Positions 10,236 through 18,700 of a stretch of 38,671 nucleotides of DNA are shown one piece after another. Under the pieces are notes generated by a model, which saw nothing but the letters and a program-made list of their open reading frames with translations, was not told the origin of the DNA and ran no database searches. Position 1 is the first letter of the stretch; the number at the start of each line of letters is the position of its first letter. The stretch comes from Acidobacteriota bacterium. Lineage in GTDB: Bacteria > Acidobacteriota > Thermoanaerobaculia > UBA5066. The stretch is from positions 1 to 38,671 of the forward strand of contig PLZI01000028.1 of NCBI GenBank assembly GCA_003152095.1. Reading direction: 5' to 3'. Both the position numbers and the translations under genes were made by a program.

Positions 10236-10639
10236 GTGAGACCGGAAAGAGCGATAAGAAAAAAGAAGAGAAGAAGATTTCTGCGAAAGTAAATGCGCCC
10301 GCGCCCGCCGTGCCGGCGGAGCCGAATGAGCCTGGCGAAGCGAACGCCGCGCCGGCCCTCTCTTCCCCTTCTAAGAAATCTTCCGCGGCCGCGTTAGCGG
10401 CCGTGCAGAAGCCCCCTGCGGCCGCGAAAGCGGCCGCTCCGAAGGCAAGCGGAGCTCTCCGTATTCGTCAGGTCAAGTCGGGCATTTGCGCGCCCGTCGA
10501 TCAGAAGCAGACTCTCTTCGGGCTCGGCCTCCGTCGCATTCGGCACGAGGTTGTTCGCCCCGACACCCCGACGGTTCGGGGCCAGGTCCACAAGGTCCGC
10601 CACCTCGTCGAAATCGTCGAGGGCGGCGTGGCGAGGTAA
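10232..10639 (+). CDS. rpmD: 50S ribosomal protein L30 with about 74-residue N-terminal extension
   Basis: L30 is a small 50S protein. The family protein, about 60 residues, corresponds only to residues 75-135 here: [47 protein letters not shown]. The first 74 residues are Lys/Glu- then Pro/Ala-rich. They hold a pair of the AT-rich arms (ISAKVNA and PSKKSS in protein) and two short hairpin-forming repeats. The ATG overlaps the rpsE stop as ATGA, which supports this early start. Confidence 0.94.
   Translation: MSETGKSDKKKEEKKISAKVNAPAPAVPAEPNEPGEANAAPALSSPSKKSSAAALAAVQKPPAAAKAAAPKASGALRIRQVKSGICAPVDQKQTLFGLGLRRIRHEVVRPDTPTVRGQVHKVRHLVEIVEGGVAR
10273..10383. repeat. Inverted AT-rich arm pair in rpmD extension
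   Basis: The left arm GAAGATTTCTGCGAAAG (10273-10289) and the right arm CCTTCTAAGAAATCTTC (10367-10383) are inverted complements at 14 of 17 positions. The spacer is 77 bases of Pro/Ala/Glu-rich coding sequence. The protein read-outs ISAKVNAP and PSKKSS recur almost unchanged in cysS. Confidence 0.75.
10385..10437 (+). repeat. Two tandem GCGGCCGC tetraloop hairpins in rpmD
   Basis: GCGGCCGC-GTTA-GCGGCCG (10385-10403, closing with a G-T wobble at 10404) and GCGGCCGC-GAAA-GCGGCCGC (10418-10437) are each 8-bp stems with 4-base loops. They begin 33 bases apart. The second has a GNRA loop. They encode Ala-rich linker (AAALAAV, AAAKAAA) in the L30 extension. Their proximity just after the inverted-arm pair is striking, but a role is not shown. 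Confidence 0.7.
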
Positions 10640-10642
10640 CGC

Positions 10643-11095
10643 ATGTCGCACGGCCTCCACAACCTCGGCCCCCGCAAAGGCGCCACCACGTCGAAGAAGC
10701 GCGTCGGCCGCGGCCCCGGCTCGGGCCTCGGCAAAACATCGGGCAAGGGGCACAAGGGCCAGAACTCCCGCAGCGGTTATTCGCACCTTCGCGGCCATGA
10801 GGGCGGCCAGAACCCGCTTCACCGCCGTCTCCCGAAGCGTGGCTTCACGAACATCTTCCGCAAGGAGTGGACGACGGTCAGCGTCGAGTCTCTGGAGCGC
10901 ATGTTCAGCTCAGGTGACGCGGTGACGCTCGAGGCCCTCAAGAGCGCCGGCGTCAAGAAGACGAGCCTTGGCGTGAAGGTCCTCGGTTCGGGCGAGCTGA
11001 AGAAGGCGCTCATCGTCTCCGCGCACCATTTCACCGAGGGCGCGAAGAAGAAGATCGAAGCCGCGGGCGGCCGTTGCGAGGTCGTGACCCGGTAA
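10643..11095 (+). CDS. rplO: 50S ribosomal protein L15
   Basis: L15 is a late-assembling 50S protein. The 150-residue product opens with [35 protein letters not shown], a typical basic Gly-rich tail. It then has [19 protein letters not shown] and the C-terminal [16 protein letters not shown]. The stop overlaps the secY start (TAATG). Confidence 0.97.
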   Translation: MSHGLHNLGPRKGATTSKKRVGRGPGSGLGKTSGKGHKGQNSRSGYSHLRGHEGGQNPLHRRLPKRGFTNIFRKEWTTVSVESLERMFSSGDAVTLEALKSAGVKKTSLGVKVLGSGELKKALIVSAHHFTEGAKKKIEAAGGRCEVVTR

Positions 11096-12501
11096 TGCAG
11101 ATTTTCGAGACGTTCCGCAACATCTTCGCGATTCCGGACCTGAGGAAGCGAGTCCTCTTCACGTTCGGGCTGCTCGCGATCTACCGGATCGGTTCGCACA
11201 TCCCGACGCCCGGCCTCGATGCGTCCGCTCTCGAAGAGTTCTTCAAGGCGAGCGCGGGAGGCCTGCTCGGCTTCCTCGACGTGTTCTCCGGCGGCGCGCT
11301 CCGGCGGCTGTCGGTCTTCGCGCTCGGCATCACGCCTTACATCACGGCGTCGATCATCCTCCAGCTCCTCACGGTCGTATGGCCCTATCTCGAGAAGCTC
11401 TCGAAAGAAGGGGAGATGGGGCGCCGGAAGATCACGCAGTACACGCGGTACGGCACGGTCATCCTTTCGGTCGTTCAGGGCGCCGGCATCTCCCTCTGGC
11501 TCTGGAGCCAGACGACGCCGAGCGGGCGCTTCCTCGCGCTGCGCGACCCGGCCTCGGATTCGGGCAAGCTCGCCTTCATCCTTCTCGCGATCCTGACGCT
11601 CACGACGGGCACGGCGTTCGTCATGTGGCTGGGCGAGCAGATCACGGAACGTGGCATCGGCAACGGGATCTCGCTCATCATCTTCGCGGGCATCGTGGCG
11701 GGCCTCCCGACGGCGGTCTTCAATTCCATCCAACAGGTGCAGCGCGGCGGGATGTCGCTCTTCACGGGAATCATTCTCCTCGTGTTCATGATCGGCGTCG
11801 TCGGGGCCATCGTCTTCGTCGAGCGCGCCCAGCGGCGCATCCCGGTGCAGTACGCCAAGCGCGTCGTCGGCCGCAAGGTCTACGGCGGACAGAACACGTA
11901 TCTGCCCCTGCGCGTGAACACGGGCGGTGTCATCCCGATCATCTTCGCCGTCTCGATCATCCAGTTCCCGCAGTACATCGCGTCGGCGGCCAAGAGCGAC
12001 TTCCTGAAGAAGATCGCCGAGCAGCTCGCCATCGGCCAGCCGCTCTACAACCTGTTCTACGGGCTCGGGATCATCTTCTTCTGTTACTTCTACATTTCGA
12101 TCATCTTCAATCCGAACGACACGGCCGAGAACATGCGCAAGTACGGCGGCTTCATCCCGGGCATCCGTCCCGGCAAGGCCACGTCGGACTACATCGACAA
12201 CGTCCTCACACGCATCACGCTCATCGGTGCCGTGTATCTCGTGGTCGTCGCCCTCATTCCCGAGTTCCTGATGATGGGCTTCAAGGTGCAGGGCATCCCG
12301 GGCATCGGGCCCTGGCTCGACGCGCACCTCCCGGCCTTCGTGACTCAGGGTCTCGGCATCAGCTTCTTCTTCGGCGGCACGTCGCTCCTCATCGTCGTGG
12401 GCGTCGCGATGGACACCGTCCAGCAGGTGGAGTCGCAGCTCGTCATGCGCAACTACGACGGCTTTCTGAAGAAGGGCCGCATCCGGGGGCGCCGCGGCTG
12501 A
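11095..12501 (+). CDS. secY: Preprotein translocase channel subunit SecY
   Basis: SecY forms the membrane channel for protein export and insertion. The 468-residue product has ten hydrophobic segments. Landmarks are FGLLAIYRIGSHIPTPG at TM1, the plug-region SGGALRRLSVFALGITPYITASIILQLL, the cytosolic loop RRIPVQYAKRVVGRKVYGG, and KYGGFIPGIRPGKATSDYID. The ATG at 11095 overlaps the rplO stop. An upstream in-frame start inside rplO is rejected because the family begins near IFETFRNIF. Confidence 0.98.
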   Translation: MQIFETFRNIFAIPDLRKRVLFTFGLLAIYRIGSHIPTPGLDASALEEFFKASAGGLLGFLDVFSGGALRRLSVFALGITPYITASIILQLLTVVWPYLEKLSKEGEMGRRKITQYTRYGTVILSVVQGAGISLWLWSQTTPSGRFLALRDPASDSGKLAFILLAILTLTTGTAFVMWLGEQITERGIGNGISLIIFAGIVAGLPTAVFNSIQQVQRGGMSLFTGIILLVFMIGVVGAIVFVERAQRRIPVQYAKRVVGRKVYGGQNTYLPLRVNTGGVIPIIFAVSIIQFPQYIASAAKSDFLKKIAEQLAIGQPLYNLFYGLGIIFFCYFYISIIFNPNDTAENMRKYGGFIPGIRPGKATSDYIDNVLTRITLIGAVYLVVVALIPEFLMMGFKVQGIPGIGPWLDAHLPAFVTQGLGISFFFGGTSLLIVVGVAMDTVQQVESQLVMRNYDGFLKKGRIRGRRG

Positions 12502-12503
12502 CG

Positions 12504-13091
12504 ATGCTTTCCGCGATCGTGTTCTTCGGCCCTCCCGGCTCGGGAAAGGGGACTCAGGCGTCGCGGCTTGCGGCGTCTGCCGGCATTCCCCAGATCTCGA
12601 CGGGCGACCTGCTTCGCAGCCACGTGGCCCGGGGGACGGCGCTCGGCGCGATCGCGAAGCCGATCATGGAGTCGGGCGCGCTCGTGCCGGACGACCTCGT
12701 GACGAAGATGCTGAAAGAACGTCTCTCAGAGAGGGATGCGAAGAGCGGGGCGATCTTCGACGGATATCCGCGCACGGTCGCGCAGGCCCGGTCTCTCGAG
12801 GCGCTCCTCAAGGACGAAGGCGGGCGGGTGGACGCGGTGCTCTTCATCGACGTACCCGACGCCATCCTCGTGGACCGGCTGCTCAAGCGCGCGACGCTCG
12901 AAGGCCGCGCGGACGACACGAAAGAGACGATCGCGGAGCGCCTGCGCGTCTATCGCGAGAAGACGGCTCCGCTCGCCGAGCTCTACCAAAAGGCGGGCAC
13001 ACTCGTCACGATCGACGGCGACCGCTCCGTCGAGACGGTCGCCGCCGACGTGACCGCGGCCCTCGCGCGCGCCCGAACGGGGGCCGCGTGA
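12504..13091 (+). CDS. adk: Adenylate kinase, short-lid form
   Basis: It interconverts ATP, AMP and ADP in the cytoplasm. The 195-residue product has the P-loop FFGPPGSGKGTQ (residues 7-18), the AMP-site ISTGDLLR and IFDGYPRTVAQA, and a short lid around LEGRADD with no zinc cysteines. It ends IDGDRSVETVAADV. Its place between secY and map is the common spc-cluster order. The stop overlaps the map GTG. Confidence 0.97.
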   Translation: MLSAIVFFGPPGSGKGTQASRLAASAGIPQISTGDLLRSHVARGTALGAIAKPIMESGALVPDDLVTKMLKERLSERDAKSGAIFDGYPRTVAQARSLEALLKDEGGRVDAVLFIDVPDAILVDRLLKRATLEGRADDTKETIAERLRVYREKTAPLAELYQKAGTLVTIDGDRSVETVAADVTAALARARTGAA

Positions 13092-13906
13092 TCACCTGCA
13101 AGGGTAAGTCCGAGATCCTCAAGATGGAGCGCGCCGCGCGCATCGTGCACGAGGTGCTCGCCGAGTGCATCGCGGCGTGCCGTGCGGGCGCCACGACCGA
13201 GGACATCGACCGCGTCGCGGCGGCTGGCATCGCGTCGCGCGGCGGCAAGGCCGCGTTCCCGGGCTACCGGGGCTACCCGAAGACGATCTGCATCTCGGTG
13301 AACGACGAGGTCGTGCACGGCATTCCGTCGCCGAAGCGCGTTCTCAAGGCGGGCGACGTGGCGGGGCTCGATCTGGGCGTGATCGTCGAGGGCTACTACG
13401 CCGACGCCGCGCGCACGATCGCGCTCGAGCCCGTGCCCGCGCCGGTTCGTGAGCTGATCGAGACGACGCACGCCGCGCTCCTCGCGGGCATCGGGGCCGT
13501 GACCGTGGGCGGGCGCATTGGCGACGTGGGAGCGGCCGTCGAGGCCGTTGCGAAGGGCCGGAGGTACGGTGTCGTGCGGGAGTTCGTGGGCCACGGAATC
13601 GGAACGGCGCTCCACGAGGAGCCGCAGGTCCCGAATTACGGCCCGGGAGGCAAACGCGAGATCATTCGGGAAGGCATGGCGCTCGCGATCGAGCCCATGT
13701 TCAACCTCGGAGCCGCCGCGGTCGCGACCGACGCCGACGGCTGGACCGTGCGCACGAAGGACGGCCGCGTATCGGCGCACTTCGAACACACGGTGGTGGC
13801 GACGGCGCGAGGGCCCGTCGTTCTCGGATTTGGGCGGTTTACGGCCGGCTCGGCGCAAACGGGCGCCCCCGGCTTTCACGAGTATCCGCTTCCCGTCGCG
13901 GTCTGA
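13088..13906 (+). CDS. map: Methionine aminopeptidase, type I
   Basis: It removes the initiator Met after deformylation, so it works with the def gene in this window. The 272-residue product has all five metal ligands by motif: D95 (GLDLGV), D106 (YYADAAR), H169 ([12 protein letters not shown]), E202 (IEPMFN) and E233 (HFEHTV), plus H77. The GTG start overlaps the adk stop. The C-terminus runs about 25 residues past the last strand (FGRFTAGS to the end), a small extra tail of unknown use. Confidence 0.97.
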   Translation: MITCKGKSEILKMERAARIVHEVLAECIAACRAGATTEDIDRVAAAGIASRGGKAAFPGYRGYPKTICISVNDEVVHGIPSPKRVLKAGDVAGLDLGVIVEGYYADAARTIALEPVPAPVRELIETTHAALLAGIGAVTVGGRIGDVGAAVEAVAKGRRYGVVREFVGHGIGTALHEEPQVPNYGPGGKREIIREGMALAIEPMFNLGAAAVATDADGWTVRTKDGRVSAHFEHTVVATARGPVVLGFGRFTAGSAQTGAPGFHEYPLPVAV

Positions 13907-13926
13907 CGGGAGCGAGACAGAGGTTT

Positions 13927-14145
13927 ATGTCGAAGGAAGACGCCATCGAAGTGACCGCGACGGTGATCGAGCCGTTGCCGAACGCGATGTTCAAGGTCGA
14001 GCTGGAGAACAAGCATCAGGTGCTCGCGCACATCTCCGGAAAGATGCGGAAACACTTCATTCGCATCCTGCCCGGGGACAAGGTCCTCGTCGAGCTTTCG
14101 CCGTACGACCTGACCCGCGGGCGCATCATCTACCGGTACAAGTGA
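13927..14145 (+). CDS. infA: Translation initiation factor IF-1
   Basis: IF-1 occupies the A site during initiation. The 72-residue OB-fold product reads [20 protein letters not shown] and continues [30 protein letters not shown], typical of the family in length and motifs. AGAGG precedes the ATG. It sits in the normal map-infA-rpmJ order. Confidence 0.98.
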   Translation: MSKEDAIEVTATVIEPLPNAMFKVELENKHQVLAHISGKMRKHFIRILPGDKVLVELSPYDLTRGRIIYRYK

Positions 14146-14158
14146 ATCGAGGTCCCGC

Positions 14159-14272
14159 ATGAAAGTTCGCACGTCCGTCAAGAAGATCTGCAGCAAGTGC
14201 AAGGTGATCCGCCGCGCCGGCGTGGTGCGGGTCATCTGCGAGAACGTCAAGCACAAACAGCGTCAGGGCTGA
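14159..14272 (+). CDS. rpmJ: 50S ribosomal protein L36, zinc form
   Basis: A 37-residue protein: [19 protein letters not shown] and then [18 protein letters not shown]. It has the zinc set C11, C14, C27 and H32 of the C+ type. It lies 13 bases after infA and 13 before rpsM, exactly where L36 is expected. GAGGTCCC upstream of the ATG is a usable ribosome-binding site. Confidence 0.97.
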   Translation: MKVRTSVKKICSKCKVIRRAGVVRVICENVKHKQRQG

Positions 14273-14285
14273 AGAGGAATTCGAA

Positions 14286-14669
14286 ATGGCTCGTATCGCA
14301 GGCGTCGACCTTCCCCCGAACAAGCGCGTCGAGATCGGCCTGACCTACATCTTCGGGATCGGGCGTCCCAGCTCGGGCAAGATCCTGGAGACCGCGAAGG
14401 TCGACCGGAATACGCGCGTCAAGGATCTTTCCGAGGACGAAGTGTCCCGGATCCGTAAGACCATCCAGGACCAGTACGAAGTCGAGGGTGATCTCCGCAA
14501 GGAGACGTCCCAGGACATCAAGCGCCTCATGGAGATCGGCTGTTATCGTGGCGTCCGGCACCGCCGGAACCTGCCCGTCCGCGGCCAGCGCACCCACACG
14601 AACGCCCGTACGCGGAAGGGGCCTCGCAAGGGCGCCGTGGCCGGTAAGAAGAAGGCGACGAAGAAGTAA
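14286..14669 (+). CDS. rpsM: 30S ribosomal protein S13
   Basis: S13 contacts P-site tRNA and the subunit bridge. The 127-residue product starts [22 protein letters not shown]-type and has [39 protein letters not shown], the C-terminal signature. First gene of the alpha cluster. GAGGAA lies upstream of the ATG. Confidence 0.98.
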   Translation: MARIAGVDLPPNKRVEIGLTYIFGIGRPSSGKILETAKVDRNTRVKDLSEDEVSRIRKTIQDQYEVEGDLRKETSQDIKRLMEIGCYRGVRHRRNLPVRGQRTHTNARTRKGPRKGAVAGKKKATKK

Positions 14670-14679
14670 GGAGGGGGCG

Positions 14680-14708
14680 ACGGGGGAACCGCAGGGCGGT
14701 TTCCCCGT
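14680..14708 (+). promoter_or_regulatory. Strong hairpin between rpsM and rpsK
   Basis: ACGGGGGAACCGC (14680-14692), loop AGG, and GCGGTTTCCCCGT (14696-14708) pair over 13 positions with a single G-U wobble. No U tract follows, so it is not a standard terminator. It ends 23 bases before the rpsK ATG and 12 before GAAGGA. It could be an autoregulatory protein-binding site, an mRNA processing or stability element, or a translational control element. The alpha operon's known regulator in E. coli is S4, acting upstream of rpsM, so a link is only a guess. Confidence 0.75.
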
Positions 14709-14731
14709 GCCTCCGAACAAGAAGGAAAAAT

Positions 14732-15160
14732 ATGGCGACACCGACCGAAGCCTCTGCGACAGCGAAGCCCGCCGGCAAGGGCAAGAAAAAAGGCCCGAAG
14801 AAGGACAAGAAGAACATCCCGCACGCGCTCGCGACGGTGCAGGCGTCCTTCAACAACACGATCGTCTCGATCACCGACCAGCAGGGCAACGTCCTCGCCT
14901 GGTCGTCGGCCGGGCGCATCGGCTTCAAGGGCTCGCGCAAGGGCACGCCCTTCGCGGCGCAGCTCGCCGCGGGCAACGCGGCCCAGATCGCCCAGGAGAG
15001 CGGCGTGCGTTCGCTCGACGTCCGCGTGAACGGCCCGGGTGCCGGCCGCGAGAGCGCCATTCGCGCCCTCGCCGCCGCAGGCATCGACATCCGTTCCATC
15101 AAGGACGCGACGCCCATTCCCCACAACGGCTGCCGGCCGCGCAAGCGCAGGAGGGTCTGA
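14732..15160 (+). CDS. rpsK: 30S ribosomal protein S11
   Basis: S11 lines the E-site mRNA path on the platform. The 142-residue product has a Lys/Ala-rich N-terminal stretch of about 25 residues. The core follows: [39 protein letters not shown], and the C-terminal [26 protein letters not shown] precedes the ATG. Confidence 0.98.
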   Translation: MATPTEASATAKPAGKGKKKGPKKDKKNIPHALATVQASFNNTIVSITDQQGNVLAWSSAGRIGFKGSRKGTPFAAQLAAGNAAQIAQESGVRSLDVRVNGPGAGRESAIRALAAAGIDIRSIKDATPIPHNGCRPRKRRRV

Positions 15161-15162
15161 CC

Positions 15163-15789
15163 GTGGCTCGCTATCGTGAATCCGTCTGCCGGCTGTGCCG
15201 GCGCGAAGCGATGAAGCTGTTCCTCAAGGGGGACCGCTGCTTCACCAACAAGTGCGCCATCGAGCGCCGCAACTTTCCGCCGGGCCAGCACGGCAAGCGC
15301 CGCTCCAAGATTCTCGGCTATGGCATCCAGCTTCGTGAGAAGCAGAAGCTGAAGCGGTTCTATGGAGTCCTCGAAGGCCAGTTCCGGCTCACGTTCGAGG
15401 CCGCCGAGCGCATGCGCGGCGTCACGGGCGAGAACCTGCTCTCGCTCCTCGAGCGCCGCCTCGACAACGTCGTCCACCGTCTCGGCTTCTCCGGCTCGCG
15501 CGCGCAGGCGCGCCAGCTCGTCCGTCACGGGCACGTCCGCGTGAACGGCAAGAAGGTGAACGTGCCGAGCTACGTCGTCGTGGCCGGTGCCGTCGTCTCC
15601 GTCAAGGAAAAGAGCAAGACGAACCCGCTGATCGCGGGGGCCGTCGAGACCGCGAAGGGTCGGGGCGTCCCGGCGTGGCTCGAGTTGAACGCATCCGAGT
15701 TCCAGGGCAAGGTCGTGGCGCTTCCGAAGCGTGAGGACGTCGCTCTGCAGGTCAACGAAAAGCTCATCGTCGAGCTCTACTCGAAGTAG
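15163..15789 (+). CDS. rpsD: 30S ribosomal protein S4, zinc form
   Basis: S4 nucleates 16S assembly and often represses the alpha operon. The start is the GTG at 15163, two bases after the rpsK stop, giving [18 protein letters not shown] and 208 residues. Four cysteines (C9, C12, C26, C31 by count) form the zinc site of the C+ type. The S4 RNA-binding domain is [28 protein letters not shown] lies upstream of the GTG. Confidence 0.97.
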   Translation: MARYRESVCRLCRREAMKLFLKGDRCFTNKCAIERRNFPPGQHGKRRSKILGYGIQLREKQKLKRFYGVLEGQFRLTFEAAERMRGVTGENLLSLLERRLDNVVHRLGFSGSRAQARQLVRHGHVRVNGKKVNVPSYVVVAGAVVSVKEKSKTNPLIAGAVETAKGRGVPAWLELNASEFQGKVVALPKREDVALQVNEKLIVELYSK

Positions 15790-15852
15790 TTTTGCGCGAA
15801 TCGTTCCCGCGCGCGCCGCACAGCGGATAAGTCGCAGGGACAGGAGAGACAC

Positions 15853-16824
15853 ATGTTGTGGAAGGGTTTCCAGCGTCCGAACCGTCTCGAGGTCGATGAA
15901 GAGAAGGGCAACTACGGCCGGTTCACGGCGCAGCCGCTCGAGCGCGGTTGGGGCACGACGGTCGGAAACGCGCTCCGGCGCGTCCTCCTCTCGTCGATCG
16001 AGGGTGCCGCCGTCACAGCGGTGAAGATCGAAGGTGTCGAACACGAGTTCACGGCCGTGCCGGGCGTCGTCGAAGACGTCACGGACATCATTCTCAACCT
16101 CAAGGGTCTCGCGATCCGTCTGCATGAGGACGGCCCGCGCGCGCTCACGCTCGACGTGAAGACGAAGGGCAGCGTGACCGCCGACGCCTTCGAGGACGAC
16201 GCGCAGCTCGAGATCCTCAATCCCGACGCGCCCGTCGCGACGCTGGCCGACGGCGGACGCCTCCGTCTCGAGGCCACGGTCAGCAAGGGCCGCGGCTACG
16301 TGCCCGCCGACCGCAACTTCGATCCGGAAGCGCCGATCGGCACGATTCCGCTCGACTCGGCCCATTCGCCGGTCCGCCGCGTGAACTATCACGTCGAGGC
16401 GGCGCGCGTCGGCCAGGCGACGGACTACGACAAGCTCGTCATCGAGGTCTGGACGAACGGTACCATTTCGCCGCGCGACGCCGTCGGCGTGGCGGCGGTC
16501 CTTATTCGCGAGCATCTCGCGATCTTCGTGAACGTGGAGACCGACGAGGCGGCCGCAACGGCCGGCGCCGAGATGCCGCAGAGCGAGCTCGACGCTCTTC
16601 TCGATACGAACGTCGAGGAGCTCGAGCTCTCCGTGCGGAGCGCGAACTGCCTGAAGAACGCCGGTATCCGTTCGCTTCGCGAGCTCGTCCAGAAGACCGA
16701 GAAGGACATGCTGGAGACGAAGAACTTCGGGCGCAAGAGCCTGAATGAGATCAAGGACATCCTGCGCGACAAGGGTCTCGCCTTCGGCATGAAGCTCGAG
16801 CCCCCGGTCGGCGCGGGGCGCTGA
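15853..16824 (+). CDS. rpoA: RNA polymerase alpha subunit
   Basis: Alpha dimerises to start RNA polymerase assembly and its C-terminal domain binds UP elements and activators. The 323-residue product has the N-terminal domain with [27 protein letters not shown] and the dimer and beta contacts. A linker follows, then the C-terminal domain from about residue 255 ([31 protein letters not shown]) with the helix-hairpin-helix [11 protein letters not shown]. Length is typical. The 63-base gap after rpsD holds a GGACAGGAGAG ribosome-binding region and nothing else I recognise. Confidence 0.98.
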   Translation: MLWKGFQRPNRLEVDEEKGNYGRFTAQPLERGWGTTVGNALRRVLLSSIEGAAVTAVKIEGVEHEFTAVPGVVEDVTDIILNLKGLAIRLHEDGPRALTLDVKTKGSVTADAFEDDAQLEILNPDAPVATLADGGRLRLEATVSKGRGYVPADRNFDPEAPIGTIPLDSAHSPVRRVNYHVEAARVGQATDYDKLVIEVWTNGTISPRDAVGVAAVLIREHLAIFVNVETDEAAATAGAEMPQSELDALLDTNVEELELSVRSANCLKNAGIRSLRELVQKTEKDMLETKNFGRKSLNEIKDILRDKGLAFGMKLEPPVGAGR

Positions 16825-16831
16825 GGCTTCC

Positions 16832-17494
16832 ATGCAGCACAATCGAGCAGGCCGCAAGCTCGGCCGGACGACCGCGCATCGCAAGTCGCTCTTCCGGAAC
16901 CAGCTTTCGTCCCTCATCACGCACGAGCGCATCCAGACGACGCTGCCGAAGGCGAAAGACCTCCGGCCGCTCATCGAGAAGATGGTCACGCTGGGCAAGC
17001 GGGGAGGCCTCCACGCGCGCCGCCTCGTCCTGAAGACGATTCCCGAGGCGACGACCGTCAAGAAGCTCTTCGAGGAGATCGCGCCGCGCTTTCAGGCGCG
17101 GACCGGCGGCTACACCCGGATCCTCAAGCTCGCACGGCGTCCGGGCGACGGCGCCGAGATGGCGATCATCGAGTTCATCGACTTCGACTGGGCGCACCGG
17201 CAGGCCGAGAAGAAGGTGGCGGCAAAGGCGGCGGAAGAGAAGAAGACTTCCCTCCTCGAGAAGGCGAAAAAGCTCGTCTCCGGCAAAGGCGAAGGCAAGA
17301 GCGAAGGCGAAAAGAGCGAAAAGGCCGACAAGAAGGCCGAGGGCCCGGAGGCCGAGGCCGAGACCGTGAAGGGCGAAAAGAAAGCGAAGGCTCCCGTCGA
17401 GAAGAAGAAGGGTTACACGGCGCCGAAGGGGCCGAAGGGCTACGGACCGAGGGGCGGCGGCTCCCACGGCGGCGGCAAAATCAAGACCGGATAG
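16832..17494 (+). CDS. rplQ: 50S ribosomal protein L17 with long C-terminal extension
   Basis: L17 is a 50S protein near the tunnel exit. Residues 1 to about 120 are L17: [24 protein letters not shown], the middle [31 protein letters not shown], and [26 protein letters not shown] further 100 residues are Lys/Glu/Gly-rich and end in a Gly/His stretch ([14 protein letters not shown]). The extension is in frame and stops before the terminator. Function of the tail is unknown. Confidence 0.96.
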   Translation: MQHNRAGRKLGRTTAHRKSLFRNQLSSLITHERIQTTLPKAKDLRPLIEKMVTLGKRGGLHARRLVLKTIPEATTVKKLFEEIAPRFQARTGGYTRILKLARRPGDGAEMAIIEFIDFDWAHRQAEKKVAAKAAEEKKTSLLEKAKKLVSGKGEGKSEGEKSEKADKKAEGPEAEAETVKGEKKAKAPVEKKKGYTAPKGPKGYGPRGGGSHGGGKIKTG

Positions 17495-17509
17495 GAATCG
17501 AAGTGCCAT

Positions 17510-17540
17510 CGGGCCCGCGCAAGCGGGCCCGGTTTCTTTT
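17510..17540 (+). terminator. Intrinsic terminator of the ribosomal gene run
   Basis: CGGGCCCGC (17510-17518), loop GCAA and GCGGGCCCG (17523-17531) form a perfect 9-bp stem with a GNRA tetraloop. GTTTCTTTT follows. It lies 15 bases after the rplQ stop and just before the convergent receiver-domain gene. It has no U tract in the reverse direction. Confidence 0.93.
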
Positions 17541-17546
17541 CGCCCG

Positions 17547-17939
17547 TTACCCGAGCGCTTTCTCGATCTCCTGGATGAGGACTTTCGTCGAAAAGGGTTT
17601 CGTGAGGTAGCTCGACGCCCCGAGGCGCAGGCCGAGGTCGCGCTCGGACGGAAGCGTGCGAGCCGTGAGCATCACGATCGGCAGGCGCGACGTTGCGGGA
17701 TTCTCCTTGAGGATGCGGCAGACGTCGAAGCCCGTGAGGCCGGGCGTGAGAGAGACGTCGAGAAGGACGAGGTCCGGAGCCTCCTCGCGCACGAGGCGCA
17801 GCGCCTCCTCGCCGCTCGTCGCCTCGATCGGCTGAAGTCCCGTGAGGCGGAGCTTGAAGGAGAGGATCTTGAGGATCGTGGGCTCGTCGTCCACGACGAG
17901 GATTTTGCGGCCCGCGAGGCTCGGCGAGAGGCTGCTCAA
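17547..17939 (-). CDS. Single-domain response regulator (receiver only)
   Basis: A 130-residue CheY-like receiver with no output domain. The acidic pocket is D17 and D18 (ILVVDDEP), the phosphorylation site is D61 (LVLLDVS), and T92 (MLTA) and K114 (LTKPF) complete the switch. No kinase gene is in the window, so its partner is unknown. The start is a TTG at 17939, with no clear ribosome-binding site. It lies 12 bases after acpS. A four-codon ATG...TGA stretch ends exactly at this TTG, so coupling is possible but unproven. Confidence 0.88.
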   Translation of the reverse strand: MSSLSPSLAGRKILVVDDEPTILKILSFKLRLTGLQPIEATSGEEALRLVREEAPDLVLLDVSLTPGLTGFDVCRILKENPATSRLPIVMLTARTLPSERDLGLRLGASSYLTKPFSTKVLIQEIEKALG

Positions 17940-17951
17940 CGGGTCGCCATT

Positions 17952-18380
17952 CTAGAGCGGCGCGCCCGTCAGCACGACGACGGCCGCGGCCAGATCGCGC
18001 GTGTGCGTGATCGTCACGTGCGCTCCCGACACGCCGAGCCGCGCGCCCTGGACGCGCGCCCGACCGAAGAGCGCGAGGCGGGGCGGCCCGCCGGGGTCGC
18101 GCACGATCGCGAGCTCGCGAAAGGCGATCCCGCGCATTCCGGTGCCGAGCGCCTTCATCGCGGCTTCCTTCGCGGCGAACAGGCCCGCGACGTGCTCGGC
18201 GTACGCCGGGGACTCCTTGGGACGGCGGATTTCGCCCGGCTGGAACAGTCTCTCGACGAAGCGCGCGCCATGGCGCTCGAGGGCGCGCGCGACGCGCGGG
18301 ATCTCGCACAGGTCGACGCCGAGTCCGACGACGAGAGAACCCGCCGGGAGGCCGTCGTCGGCCGTGACGCGACGGGTCAT
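17952..18380 (-). CDS. acpS: Holo-[acyl-carrier-protein] synthase
   Basis: It transfers phosphopantetheine from CoA to acyl carrier protein. The 142-residue product has the two AcpS motifs: GLGVDLCEIPRV with the Mg ligand D23, and GLFAAKEAAMKALGTG with E72. It ends HVTITHTRDLAAAVVV, also typical. The ATG at 18378-18380 overlaps the stop of the upstream small gene as ATGA. The family norm is 120 to 126 residues, so a GTG nearer VVGLGVD is possible. An upstream in-frame start at 18461 would overlap the membrane gene and is not preferred. Confidence 0.9.
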   Translation of the reverse strand: MTRRVTADDGLPAGSLVVGLGVDLCEIPRVARALERHGARFVERLFQPGEIRRPKESPAYAEHVAGLFAAKEAAMKALGTGMRGIAFRELAIVRDPGGPPRLALFGRARVQGARLGVSGAHVTITHTRDLAAAVVVLTGAPL

Positions 18381-18664
18381 GCGGTTCCCCCCGGGGCGGT
18401 GGAGGCGGCGTCGCGCCGGGGCTCGCGCCTCCAGGCCTCGATCTCGGAAGCCGCCGCCCACAGATGCAGCAACCCGAGGCCGAGGAGGAAGCTGCGGAAA
18501 TAGGGCGAGGCGAGGAAGGCGCGCGCGATCTCCGGCGATCGTCCGATGACGCGCGCCGTCCAGTATCGGCTCCAGGGCGCGAGCGTCAGGAAGGCGCCGG
18601 CCTCGAGGGCGTACACGACGAAGAGAGCCCGCAAGAGCCGGTTGCCGCCTTTAGGCCGCGCCAC
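18377..18664 (-). CDS. Small two-helix membrane protein of unknown function
   Basis: A 95-residue product I do not recognise. Two hydrophobic segments are visible: about residues 10-30 (LLRALFVVYALEAGAFLTLAP) and about 55-75 (FRSFLLGLGLLHLWAAASEI). The loop between them carries WSRYWTARVIGRSPE. The C-terminal end is Arg-rich. The GTG start at 18664 is chosen because a promoter-like TACAAT ends 6 bases before it and no earlier start has a ribosome-binding site. This would make the mRNA leaderless. It is translationally overlapped with acpS, but its function need not be related. Confidence 0.65.
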   Translation of the reverse strand: MARPKGGNRLLRALFVVYALEAGAFLTLAPWSRYWTARVIGRSPEIARAFLASPYFRSFLLGLGLLHLWAAASEIEAWRREPRRDAASTAPGGTA

Positions 18665-18670
18665 GCCCGG

Positions 18671-18700
18671 ATTGTAGAGGGACGGCCGCGAGTGGGTCAG
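18671..18700 (-). promoter_or_regulatory. Putative promoter for the small membrane gene and acpS
   Basis: On the minus strand, CTGACC (18695-18700) and TACAAT (18671-18676) are 18 bases apart. The -10 box ends 6 bases before the GTG at 18664, the spacing expected of leaderless transcripts. The -35 box overlaps the stop codon of the upstream FecR gene. Confidence 0.5.

Noticed and set aside
11379-12503. In-frame extension upstream of adk inside secY
   Set aside because: It is Arg/His-rich shadow translation. Adenylate kinase clearly starts at 12504, three bases after the secY stop.
14527-17061. 844-codon open frame on the minus strand across rpsM-rpsK-rpsD-rpoA-rplQ
   Set aside because: It is antisense to five well-identified genes. 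High GC with GC-biased third positions suppresses stops in shadow frames, and the translation resembles no protein family.
17939-17950. Four-codon ATG-GCG-ACC-CGT-TGA before the receiver gene
   Set aside because: Its stop overlaps the TTG start and could couple translation, but four codons without a ribosome-binding site can easily arise by chance.
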